From an uncultured Sphingomonas sp. (GTDB taxonomy: Bacteria > Pseudomonadota > Alphaproteobacteria > Sphingomonadales > Sphingomonadaceae), in NCBI GenBank assembly GCA_946886645.1, contig CAMPIY010000009.1:1-20081 (forward strand): a stretch of 20,081 nucleotides of DNA. The letters are read 5' to 3'. The notes beneath the pieces were generated by a model. It worked only from the letters and a program-made list of their open reading frames with translations. It ran no database searches and had not been told where the DNA came from. Below, piece by piece: positions 7,068 through 14,733 of the stretch. Within the stretch, counting starts at the first letter, position 1, and every line of letters begins with the position of its first letter. A program made the translations under genes and the position numbers.

Positions 7068-9419
7068 ATGGTGGGGGCGAACCTGGCCGCGGCCATTATC
7101 GTCATTGCCGCCATCTGGGTGGTAATCGCCGCCGCGCTGGCGATCCTCGCGGCGAAGCGGCTCCGCCGCGCGCAAGCGGTCCTTGGTGCCGCCAGGGCGA
7201 TGCGGTCCCTGCTCGACTCCGCACCTGCGCGTGCGATCCTGGTTCATCCGGACGGGAAAGTGGAAGCGGATGAGCAATTGACCCGCGAACTCGGCCTCGC
7301 CGGCGTTCCGCGTCAGCTTGCCGATCTGGCCGGCAAGGATTCAGGGTTCGAGCGGGCGGATCTCGACAGCCTGTCGACAGACCTGGCGGAAGTCCGGCTC
7401 GGCGGTCGGCCGATCAGCCGCCAACTGGCGCTTGCGGGCCGGGACAGGGTCGTCGAAGTCAGGGCATCGCTTGCCCCGCATCCCGCCAAGCCGGGCAGCC
7501 TATTGCTCTGGCTGTTCGATATCACCCAGGCGGATCGCGAGCGGGCCGGGCTGGCGCAGCGCCTCCAGCAGACGGAAGGGGCGCTGGATGCGCTGACCCA
7601 TCTTATCGAAAGCGCGCCCTTCCCGATGTGGTATCGGGGTCCGGACCTCAGCCTCGGCCTGGTCAACGCAGCCTTCGTCGCCGCCGTCGAGGCGCGTGAC
7701 GCGGCCGACGTCATCGAGCGCGGCAGCGAACTGATCGACGCAAGCGGCAGCGAAAGCGCCCGCTCGGGCGCGGAGGCCGCGCTGGAAACGGGGCGCCCCT
7801 ATTCGCGTATCCAGCCCGCTACGATCGGCCAGGAAAGGCGGGTCCTTCGCCTGGTCGACGTACCGCTTCCGACTGGCGCCGTCGCGGGGTTTGCGATCGA
7901 TATCCAGGACCTCGAGGATGCGCGGCTGGAGCTTTCCCGCCACCAGGAATCGCAGCGCGAGCTGGCCGACCGGATGACCGCCGGTGCCGCCCAGTTCGAC
8001 GGCGACCGGCATATCGCCTTCTTCAACCAGCCTTTCGCGATCATGGCCCAGCTCGAGCCGGAATGGCTTTCCGAGCAGCCGGAGTTCGATCGCGTGCTGG
8101 AGCGCATGCGCGAGAACGGTCGTCTGCCCGAAGTGCGCGATTTCCCCGCATGGAAGGCCGAGCGGCGCGACTGGTTCACCTCGCCCGAGGAAACCATCGA
8201 AGAGGATTGGATTCTCGCGAACGGCGACCACCTTCGCATCCTGGCGCAGCCGTTGCCGGATGGCGGGCTGCGCCTGATCTTCGAAGACAGGACGGAGCAG
8301 GTCCGGCTCGCCTCGGCGCGCGACACGCTGCTTCGGGTTCGCGCCGCGACGTTCGACAATTTGTTCGAGGTCATCAGCGTTTTTGCTTCGGACGGCCGGC
8401 TCTACCTGTGGAACCGGCGGTTCAGCGAGGTGTGGGATCTGGACGAAAGCTGGCTTGCGGAACATCCGCGCGTCGACGAGCTGGTCCCCGCCATGGCCAA
8501 GCGCCTCGTAAATCCTACCGAGGCGGCGCAGGTGCGAGAGTTGGTGCGGTCAACGACCAGCGGCCGCCAGTCGGGCACCGGTCGGGTGTCGCTGACCGAT
8601 GGTCGGCATTTCGACTTCGCGGCGGTGCCGCTGCCCGACGGCAACGCGCTTTTCACCATGATCGACGTGACGGACTCGAGCAGGATCGAAGCGGCGTTGC
8701 GGGAACGGGCGACCGCGCTGGAGGAGGCCGACCGGGTCAAAACCGACTTCGTGGCCAACATGAGTTACGAGCTCAGAACGCCGCTCACTTCGATCGGCGG
8801 CTTCGGGGAAATGCTTGCCGCGGGCTATGCGGGTAAGCTGCCGCCCGCCGCGTCGGACTATGTTGGCGCAATCCTGGAATCGGTCGATCGCCTGTCGAAG
8901 CTGATCAACGACGTGCTGGACCTGACCCAGGGAGACACGATGGGTGTCGTCCTGGAGCGAGAGCGGGTCGACATGTCGGGAATGCTCCGGGCGGTTGCGG
9001 ATGCCGTGCGCGCACGCGCCGATGACAAGCAGCAGAAGCTCGACCTGAAAATCGATCCGTCCGCGGGAAGCGTGATCGGAGATGCTCGGCGGCTGAGGGA
9101 ATCCGTAGAGCATATCCTTCGCAATGCCGTCGCCTACACGGCGGAGGGCGGGAAAATCGCGCTGAAGGCCAGCGGGACGGAAGAAGAGGTGACCGTGACC
9201 GTCGCCGATAACGGTCCGGGGATCCAGCCCGAAGACCAGGCGCAGGTTTTCGCGCGCTTCCATCGGTCGGGATCGACAAGCCGGGGCGATGCGGCGCTGG
9301 GCCTTGGGCTGCCGCTGACGCGGCAGTTCATCGAAGCGCACGGGGGCAAGGTCGAGCTTGTATCCAGGCCTGGCAAGGGAACGTCGGTCACGATGACCAT
9401 CCCGCGAGCCCCGCAATGA
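7068..9419 (+). CDS. divL: DivL-type PAS-domain histidine-kinase homologue with Tyr in place of the H-box His
   Basis: This 783-aa protein is a cell-cycle regulator. In Caulobacter, DivL binds the response regulator DivK and modulates the CckA kinase that phosphorylates CtrA. It has an N-terminal membrane helix (about 6-28), then several PAS-like segments (about 45-540), a dimerisation/phosphotransfer domain and a C-terminal ATPase domain. The decisive feature is NMSYELRTPLTS: the phospho-accepting histidine of the H-box is Tyr567 (TAC at 8766-8768), as in DivL. The ATPase domain keeps its N-box (HILRNAVAY, Asn686), DNGPGI (Asp714), FARFHR and GLGLPLT, so ATP binding is likely retained. I start at ATG 7068; the TTG just before it (7065) is the alternative, and the Shine-Dalgarno is poor (GGGGG, 12 bases upstream). 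It overlaps tsaE by ATGA. Caulobacter DivL is about 770 aa, so the length fits. Confidence 0.9.
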   Translation: MVGANLAAAIIVIAAIWVVIAAALAILAAKRLRRAQAVLGAARAMRSLLDSAPARAILVHPDGKVEADEQLTRELGLAGVPRQLADLAGKDSGFERADLDSLSTDLAEVRLGGRPISRQLALAGRDRVVEVRASLAPHPAKPGSLLLWLFDITQADRERAGLAQRLQQTEGALDALTHLIESAPFPMWYRGPDLSLGLVNAAFVAAVEARDAADVIERGSELIDASGSESARSGAEAALETGRPYSRIQPATIGQERRVLRLVDVPLPTGAVAGFAIDIQDLEDARLELSRHQESQRELADRMTAGAAQFDGDRHIAFFNQPFAIMAQLEPEWLSEQPEFDRVLERMRENGRLPEVRDFPAWKAERRDWFTSPEETIEEDWILANGDHLRILAQPLPDGGLRLIFEDRTEQVRLASARDTLLRVRAATFDNLFEVISVFASDGRLYLWNRRFSEVWDLDESWLAEHPRVDELVPAMAKRLVNPTEAAQVRELVRSTTSGRQSGTGRVSLTDGRHFDFAAVPLPDGNALFTMIDVTDSSRIEAALRERATALEEADRVKTDFVANMSYELRTPLTSIGGFGEMLAAGYAGKLPPAASDYVGAILESVDRLSKLINDVLDLTQGDTMGVVLERERVDMSGMLRAVADAVRARADDKQQKLDLKIDPSAGSVIGDARRLRESVEHILRNAVAYTAEGGKIALKASGTEEEVTVTVADNGPGIQPEDQAQVFARFHRSGSTSRGDAALGLGLPLTRQFIEAHGGKVELVSRPGKGTSVTMTIPRAPQ

Positions 9420-9853
9420 TATTGGCCGACGAGCGCGCAACCCTGGCCGCCGGGAAGAAGATCGCGGCCGTCCTTCGCGCGGGTGACGTCATCACGCTGT
9501 CGGGGGCGCTGTCGGCGGGAAAAACCACCTTGGTGCGGGGAATGCTGGCCGCCCTTGGTCATAAGGGCGAAGTGCCCAGCCCTAGCTTTGCCATCGTCCA
9601 GCCCTATGAGGAACTGTCGCCGCCGGTGTGGCACGTGGACCTTTATCGGATTGAGCAGCCGTCGGATCTCGATGAACTCGGCCTCGAAGATATTCGCGAC
9701 GATGGCGTCCTGATTATCGAATGGCCCGAGCATGGCGGCCGCAACGCGTGGCCCGATGCGCTCGCTTTGTCGCTCGAAGCGATGGATGACGGTTCGCGCT
9801 CCTTGACAGCCCGGGTCCCGGCGGCATGGGAAGGGCGATGGTCCCTGTCATGA
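9416..9853 (+). CDS. tsaE: tRNA (adenosine(37)-N6)-threonylcarbamoyltransferase complex ATPase TsaE
   Basis: TsaE is the small ATPase that drives the TsaB-TsaD-TsaE complex making t6A at position 37 of ANN-decoding tRNAs in the cytoplasm. The 145-aa product has the Walker A loop GALSAGKTTL (30-39), SPSFAIVQPYE (55-65), HVDLYRIE (73-80) and IIEWPEHG (100-107), in the family order and at the usual length (about 140-160 aa). The P-loop is slightly unusual: most TsaE proteins have GDLGAGKT, whereas here the Asp and Gly are Ala and Ser, though the nucleotide-binding G, K and T are kept. The start ATG overlaps the divL stop (ATGA, 9416-9419) and the stop overlaps the next start (ATGA, 9850-9853), so translation is coupled on both sides. 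Confidence 0.94.
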   Translation: MILADERATLAAGKKIAAVLRAGDVITLSGALSAGKTTLVRGMLAALGHKGEVPSPSFAIVQPYEELSPPVWHVDLYRIEQPSDLDELGLEDIRDDGVLIIEWPEHGGRNAWPDALALSLEAMDDGSRSLTARVPAAWEGRWSLS

Positions 9854-10842
9854 TTCCGCCCGCCGGCGCTTCCGATTTCCTTGCCCGCCACGGATGGTCC
9901 GAGGCGCGGATTCTCCCGCTGGCGGGGGATGCGAGCTTCCGTCGCTATTTCCGTATCCTGGCGGGTGAACGCCGGGCGGTGTTGATGGACGCGCCGCCGC
10001 CGCATGAGGACCCGCGCCCGTTCGTGGCGATCGCCGAATGGCTCGAGGGCGTCGGCCTTACGCCGCCCAAGGTGTTGGCGGCGGACCTTGAGCAGGGCTT
10101 GTTGCTGCTCGACGATCTTGGTGACGAGCGGATGCGGGAGGCGCTCGACTCAAGGCCCGAAGCCGAACGTGAGCTGTACGAAATCGCGACCGACGTCCTC
10201 ATCCATTTGCATGACCATGAGCCGATGCGTGACCTGCCGCCGCACGGGCTTAAGGAGTGGCTGACGGAACTAGCTCTCTTCCTCGACTGGTATGTCCCGG
10301 CGGTGGGCATGGAAGGCGTCGATGCCGATGGCTGGGATGCAGCCTGGCGCGAGGTGCTTGGCCCTATCGCGAACGACGGTCTTGGCCCGGTCACCGTGCT
10401 TCGCGACTACCATGCTGAAAATGTGATGCTGCTCGACGGCCGCGGCGGGGTCGAACGGTTCGGACTGCTGGATTTCCAGGACGCGCTGGCGGGCCATCCG
10501 GCCTACGACCTGGTGTCGGTGCTGGAGGATGCCCGGCGCGACGTTTCGCCCGATGTCGAGCGTGATATGATCGACCGCTATGTCGAGCGGACGGGCGCGG
10601 ACGAACGGTTCGAGCGCGCTTATTGGGCGCTGGCCGCCCAGCGTAACACGCGCATTCTTGGCGTCTTCTGCCGGCTCTGGAAGCGCGACGGGAAGGACCG
10701 TTACAAAGCCTTCCAGCCGCGCATGTGGGGCTTGCTGGAGCGCGACCTGGCGCATCCTTCATTGGTGCCGGTTCGGGCCTGGTTCGACGCCAATGTTCCG
10801 CAATCGGCGCGGGCGAGCGCGTGGAAGGAAGCCGCCGAGTGA
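9850..10842 (+). CDS. amgK: AmgK: N-acetylmuramate/N-acetylglucosamine 1-kinase (aminoglycoside phosphotransferase family)
   Basis: This anomeric sugar kinase phosphorylates MurNAc (and GlcNAc) at C1 in the cytoplasm, the first step of the AmgK-MurU route that recycles peptidoglycan sugars and bypasses the fosfomycin-sensitive de novo steps. The 330-aa product has the N-terminal lobe ILPLAGDASFRRYFRI (21-36), then LLLLDDLGDERM (84-95), the catalytic loop RDYHAEN (Asp186, Asn191) and the metal-binding LLDFQDA (Asp208), the APH-family kinase pattern. It is followed at once by the murU gene, which argues strongly for AmgK over a true aminoglycoside kinase. I prefer ATG 9850, which overlaps the tsaE stop as ATGA. 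In-frame ATGs at 9838 and 9826 are possible, and the only purine-rich site (AAGGG, 9831-9835) is 14 bases from 9850, so the start is uncertain. Confidence 0.9.
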   Translation: MIPPAGASDFLARHGWSEARILPLAGDASFRRYFRILAGERRAVLMDAPPPHEDPRPFVAIAEWLEGVGLTPPKVLAADLEQGLLLLDDLGDERMREALDSRPEAERELYEIATDVLIHLHDHEPMRDLPPHGLKEWLTELALFLDWYVPAVGMEGVDADGWDAAWREVLGPIANDGLGPVTVLRDYHAENVMLLDGRGGVERFGLLDFQDALAGHPAYDLVSVLEDARRDVSPDVERDMIDRYVERTGADERFERAYWALAAQRNTRILGVFCRLWKRDGKDRYKAFQPRMWGLLERDLAHPSLVPVRAWFDANVPQSARASAWKEAAE

Positions 10843-11600
10843 ACCGCAAGGCCCGCGCCCTGGCGCTTCGCCCCGGCATCGATGCAGCGGTCCCCGACAC
10901 GGCGATGGTGATGGCGGCCGGGCTGGGCAAGCGGATGAGGCCGCTGACCGCGACAAGACCCAAGCCGCTGGTGGAGGTCGCTGGCAAGGCGCTGATCGAC
11001 CATGTCCTCGACCGGCTGAGGGTGGCGGGCGTGACGAAAATCGTGGTCAACGTCCACTATCTGCCCGACGCGCTGGAGGCGCACCTCAGGAGCAGAGCCA
11101 AGGATTTCGACGTAAAGATCAGCGACGAGCGCGACCTGCTACTCGAGACAGGCGGAGGGATGGTGCGGGCCGAGCCGATGATCGAGGCCGATCCTTTCCT
11201 GGTCGTCAACAGTGACAATTTCTGGATCGACGGACCCGCCGACACGCTTCGCCTGCTTGCGTCGCATTGGCGTGAGGGTGAGATGGACGCGCTTCTCCTG
11301 CTCGTTCCGCAGGCGCGGGCCGGCAATCATGCAGGGCAGGGCGACTTTCACATGAAGGCCGACGGCAAGCTGGTTCGCCGCCAGAAGGGCAAGGTCGCGC
11401 CTTACGTGTTCACGGGAATCCAGATGGTGTCGAAGCGGTTGCTCCGCGACGCGCCTGAGGGTGCTTTCTCGACCAACATCCTGTGGGATCGCGCGATCGA
11501 GGAAGGACGGTGCTTCGGCGCGGTTCATCAGGGCCTGTGGTTCGACGTAGGGTCGCCAGCGGCCATTCCAGCTACCGAGCGCGCACTGCAGGATGGCTGA
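10839..11600 (+). CDS. murU: MurU: N-acetylmuramate alpha-1-phosphate uridylyltransferase
   Basis: This nucleotidyltransferase couples UTP with MurNAc-1-phosphate to make UDP-MurNAc, completing the recycling branch begun by AmgK. The 253-aa product carries the nucleotidyltransferase signature MAAGLGKRMRPLT (25-37), TRPKPLVEVAGKALI, LETGGG (102-107), the metal-binding VNSDNFW (Asp126) and the late FDVGSPAAI. The start is a GTG at 10839 that overlaps the amgK stop (GTGA) and has GGAAGG about 10 bases upstream. Starting at the ATG 10905 would place the glycine loop right at the N-terminus and is the less attractive alternative. The 3' end overlaps addB by 8 bases. Adjacent AmgK makes the MurU assignment safer than a generic sugar-nucleotide pyrophosphorylase. 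Confidence 0.91.
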   Translation: MNRKARALALRPGIDAAVPDTAMVMAAGLGKRMRPLTATRPKPLVEVAGKALIDHVLDRLRVAGVTKIVVNVHYLPDALEAHLRSRAKDFDVKISDERDLLLETGGGMVRAEPMIEADPFLVVNSDNFWIDGPADTLRLLASHWREGEMDALLLLVPQARAGNHAGQGDFHMKADGKLVRRQKGKVAPYVFTGIQMVSKRLLRDAPEGAFSTNILWDRAIEEGRCFGAVHQGLWFDVGSPAAIPATERALQDG

Positions 11601-14508
11601 CGCGGGCCTGTTCCAGCGCCGGGCGCCCGGCGAACCTTTGGTCTATTCAATCCCCGCGCACCGAAGCTTTGCCGACGCCCTGGCCGCGGGGCTGACCGCG
11701 GAATTCGGTCGCGACCCGCTTGCCCTGGCGAGGGGGAGAATCCTCCTTCCCAACAATCGCGCGGTTCGAACGATCACCGAAGCATTCGTCCGGGCGAGCG
11801 GGGATGGACTGATCCTGCCGCGCCTCATTGCGATCGGCGATCCGGAAATCGGTGATCGAATTGGCGGCGCGCTCGACCCGCTGGATCTTGCCGAGCAAAT
11901 TCCTCCGGCAATCGAACCATTGGCGCGGCAGCTTCTCCTGGCCCGGCTCGTGCGCGCCGAAGGCGAAAGCGCAGCCGAGGCAATGCGGCTGGCGGACGCC
12001 CTGGCGCGGACGATGGATGCGCTGGCGGTGGAGGAAATCCCGGCGTCGCGGTTGCTTGAGGCCGTCACCGACACACCCGAGCTGGCGGCGCATTGGCTTC
12101 ATGCGATCGAGCGGTTTCGACATATATTGGACGAGTGGCCGGCGATGCTCGCCAAACGCGGCATGATCGACCTGGCCGATCGGCGAGGCAGGCTGCTTCA
12201 TTCGATTGCGGATCGATGGTCGGAACGGCCGCCGGAAGGATTCACGATCGCCGCCGGCATCACGACATCCGCCCCGGCAATCGCCGCCGTGCTCGCGGCG
12301 GTGGCCAGGTTGGAGAGTGGCGCTGTCGTGCTTCCGGCCTTGTCCGGTGTCCAGGCCATGCCGGCCCGGGAATGGGATGCGCTCGGGCCCGACGAGGACG
12401 GGCGTAGCGAGGAAAGCCATCCGCAATATCATTTGAAGCGCCTGCTTCACCGGATTGGCGTCGGTCGAGACGAGGTCCGGCCCTGGCTCCGCGGTGGCCG
12501 TGCATCATCGACGGCAGCGCGGGGCCGAGCGGCGGTCAACGCGATGGCCTCGGCGAATTTTAGTGACAAGTGGACCCGGCTCTCGCCCCCGGAGCGCCGA
12601 TTGACCGGCGTCAGGGCTGCGGAGTTGGCCGATCCGGCTGGCGAGGCGCAGGCCATCGCCATTTCTCTGCGCGAGGCGATCGAAACACCTGGACTGACGG
12701 CAGCTCTGGTCACGCCGGACCGCAATCTCGCTGCCCGGGTATCGGCCCACCTACTTCGCTGGGGGATCGAGGCGGACGACAGCGCCGGCCTCTCGCTTTC
12801 GAAGACGCCCGCCGGGACGCTGCTGCTGGCGATCGCGGCGGCTGCTGTCGAAAACCTCGCTCCCGTGCCGCTGCTCGCCTTGCTCAAACATCCCCTTGTC
12901 GGTGGCGAGGGTGATGAACGGCTGGCCTGGCTGGACTCCATCCGGGCGCTCGACCTTGCGCTTCGCGGGCCTCGCCCACGTTCCGGGATCGAGGGACTCG
13001 ACGAGCGGTTTGCCGAGAAGAAGGCTGACATTGCGTGGCAGAAGGTGCGTCCAGCCGTCTCGCCGATCGCTCAATCCGCGACCCGAATGACGACGCTGGC
13101 TTCGGTCGCGGGGACGTTGAGGGAATTGGCCGGCACGCTCGCCGCCGATCGGGGATGGCGAGGGGCCGACGGGCGCGCGGCCGGAGAGCTTTTCGCGCAG
13201 ATTGAATCGTCCGCCGATTCCAAGATCATGGCCGTGACGGCCGACGACATCGTGCCGTTGCTGCGCGCGCTGATGGATTCAGTGCCGGTGCGGCGTCCCT
13301 ATGGCGGCCATCCGCGCGTGTTTATTTGGGGATTGCTCGAAGCGCGGCTGCAACAGGCGGATTTGATGATCCTCGGCGGGATGAATGAAGGTGTCTGGCC
13401 GGCGGCTCCAACCCCTGATCCATGGCTGGCGCCGCAAATCCGGCGCAAGCTTGGCCTTCCCGGGCTGGAATTCCGGACGGGTCTGGCGGCGCATGACTTT
13501 TTGAGCGCACTGGGTGCGCCACGCGTCCTTCTGACGCGCGCGCGCCGCGATAGCAGGTCGCCGACAATCGCATCCCGCCTGTGGCTCAGGGTGCAGGCCA
13601 TGACAGGGGGAATGACCCGCGACCAGCGTCTGGAGAGGATGGCCCACGAACTCGATGCCGGCACGGGTATCGAACCGGCGACAAAGCCAGCGCCTTGCCC
13701 GCCCCTGGACGTTCGCCCGAAGCGCATCGTTGTCACCGATCTCGATCGTCTGAAGGCCGATCCGTTCGCTTTCTATGCCAAGACCATCTTGCGCCTCAGG
13801 TCCGAAGAGCCGGTCGATGCCGAGCAAACCGCCGCATGGAAGGGCACGGCGGTGCATGACGTCTTCCAGCGCTGGTTCGACGAAGACGATTGCAATCCCG
13901 ACAAGCTTGTCGCCCGTGCCCGCGCGATGATCGAGGATGAAAGTATCCATCCGATGCTCCGGGCCTTGTGGTCGCCGCGCTTGATGGAGGCGATCGATTG
14001 GGCCGCGGCGGAAATGGCGGAGGACCGGGCCAACGGCCGCAAGACGGTGCTGGCCGAAACGAAGGGCAGCGCGACCGTGGCCGGCGTCACCCTGGAAGGG
14101 AGGGTCGACCGAATCGACCGCTTGCCGGACGGGAGGCTTGCGATCGTCGATTACAAGACAGGGCAGGCGCCGAAACCCAAGGCCGTCACGGAAGGCTTCG
14201 CGCTCCAACTCGGCCTTTTGTCACTAATCGCCCGCGCAGGCGGGTTCGGCGATATCGGGAGCGAGGTGGGTTGCCACGAATATTGGTCGCTGGCGAAGAA
14301 GAATGGCCGCTTCGGCTACCGCCAGTCACCGGACAAGGACGAAGGCGCGGATGCTTTCGTCGAACGGGCCTACGCGCAGTTCGCCGATGCTGCCGCCAAA
14401 TGGCTGCTCGGCACGGAGCCGTTCGAGGCCAAGCTCAACCCGGCTTATGCGCCCTATGAGGATTATGACCAGCTGATGCGGCTGGAGGAATGGTACGGCC
14501 GTGACTAG
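11593..14508 (+). CDS. addB: Double-strand break repair protein AddB (alphaproteobacterial type)
   Basis: AddB is the nuclease partner of AddA in the AddAB helicase-nuclease, which resects double-strand DNA ends for RecA-dependent repair. The 971-aa product starts with a UvrD/Rep-like but degenerate helicase region: RILLPNNRAVRTI is present near residue 50, but there is no intact Walker A, as expected for this alphaproteobacterial type. GGMNEGVWPAAPTPDPWL (about 595-612) and LLTRARRD are family landmarks. The C-terminal PDDEXK nuclease is complete: His755 (AVHDVF), Asp839 (GRVDRID), Asp853 and Lys855 (IVDYKTGQ). The four-cysteine iron-sulfur cluster of Bacillus AddB is not visible. The ATG lies inside the murU 3' end (8-base overlap). 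It ends in TAG one base before the convergent end of the small membrane protein gene, and addA begins 225 bases further on. Confidence 0.95.
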   Translation: MADAGLFQRRAPGEPLVYSIPAHRSFADALAAGLTAEFGRDPLALARGRILLPNNRAVRTITEAFVRASGDGLILPRLIAIGDPEIGDRIGGALDPLDLAEQIPPAIEPLARQLLLARLVRAEGESAAEAMRLADALARTMDALAVEEIPASRLLEAVTDTPELAAHWLHAIERFRHILDEWPAMLAKRGMIDLADRRGRLLHSIADRWSERPPEGFTIAAGITTSAPAIAAVLAAVARLESGAVVLPALSGVQAMPAREWDALGPDEDGRSEESHPQYHLKRLLHRIGVGRDEVRPWLRGGRASSTAARGRAAVNAMASANFSDKWTRLSPPERRLTGVRAAELADPAGEAQAIAISLREAIETPGLTAALVTPDRNLAARVSAHLLRWGIEADDSAGLSLSKTPAGTLLLAIAAAAVENLAPVPLLALLKHPLVGGEGDERLAWLDSIRALDLALRGPRPRSGIEGLDERFAEKKADIAWQKVRPAVSPIAQSATRMTTLASVAGTLRELAGTLAADRGWRGADGRAAGELFAQIESSADSKIMAVTADDIVPLLRALMDSVPVRRPYGGHPRVFIWGLLEARLQQADLMILGGMNEGVWPAAPTPDPWLAPQIRRKLGLPGLEFRTGLAAHDFLSALGAPRVLLTRARRDSRSPTIASRLWLRVQAMTGGMTRDQRLERMAHELDAGTGIEPATKPAPCPPLDVRPKRIVVTDLDRLKADPFAFYAKTILRLRSEEPVDAEQTAAWKGTAVHDVFQRWFDEDDCNPDKLVARARAMIEDESIHPMLRALWSPRLMEAIDWAAAEMAEDRANGRKTVLAETKGSATVAGVTLEGRVDRIDRLPDGRLAIVDYKTGQAPKPKAVTEGFALQLGLLSLIARAGGFGDIGSEVGCHEYWSLAKKNGRFGYRQSPDKDEGADAFVERAYAQFADAAAKWLLGTEPFEAKLNPAYAPYEDYDQLMRLEEWYGRD

Positions 14509-14509
14509 C

Positions 14510-14659
14510 CTATTCGCTCCGCTCGCCGCGCTTCGGCTTCTTGACCTTCGACGCGTAGAGCAGCGCCGCGACGATCGCTGCCGATCCGATGCCGACCGCG
14601 ACGCCGGCCTTCACCAGCTTTGTCCGCCGTCCGTCGTCACTCTTGTCGTCGTCGCCCAT
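14510..14659 (-). CDS. Small 49-aa predicted single-pass membrane protein
   Basis: This short open frame is antisense in the addB-addA gap. The product has an acidic, charged N-terminus (MGDDDKSDDGRR), then a basic step (TKLVKAG), a hydrophobic helix of about 20 residues (roughly 18-37, VAVGIGSAAIVAALLYA) and a very basic tail (SKVKKPKRGERSE). That is the plan of a single-pass inner-membrane protein, probably with its basic tail in the cytoplasm. Support for a real gene is its good Shine-Dalgarno (GAGG at 14665-14668, 5 bases before the ATG), the coherent composition, and an exact fit: its TAG (14512-14510) lies one base from the addB stop, and its start faces addA across 74 bases. I do not recognise a named family and propose no function. 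No other long frame accounts for this gap. Confidence 0.7.
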   Translation of the reverse strand: MGDDDKSDDGRRTKLVKAGVAVGIGSAAIVAALLYASKVKKPKRGERSE

Positions 14660-14664
14660 TCAAG

Positions 14665-14668
14665 CCTC
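14665..14668 (-). promoter_or_regulatory. Ribosome binding site of the 49-aa membrane protein gene
   Basis: GAGG on the - strand lies 5 bases before ATG 14659-14657. It is among the better-placed Shine-Dalgarno sites in the window and is a main reason for calling the small gene. Confidence 0.6.
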
Positions 14669-14720
14669 GCAAAATTGGTCGGCCTTCGTCCCTATGCGGA
14701 AGCGGGCGGCTTGGGAAGCG

Positions 14721-14729
14721 GGAAGGGGG
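14721..14729 (+). promoter_or_regulatory. Ribosome binding site of addA
   Basis: GGAAGGGGG lies 4-7 bases before ATG 14734 and selects this start over the in-frame extension that reaches upstream to 14620. That extension would run across the antisense small gene and adds no recognisable AddA sequence. Confidence 0.7.
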
Positions 14730-14733
14730 CGAG

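Noticed and set aside
6815..7114. A 100-residue N-terminal extension of the receptor frame
   Set aside because: It would put the signal peptide in the middle of the protein, runs over the intergenic region and divL start, and the good ribosome binding site is at the downstream ATG 6814.
7500..8465. A 321-codon - strand open frame opposite divL
   Set aside because: It is antisense to conserved PAS regions of divL, with composition typical of shadow frames and no domain.
9850..10842. Reading the APH-family kinase as an aminoglycoside resistance gene
   Set aside because: The immediately overlapping murU gene and the LPLAGDASFRRY N-lobe point to AmgK in wall-sugar recycling, and there is no resistance-gene or mobile context.
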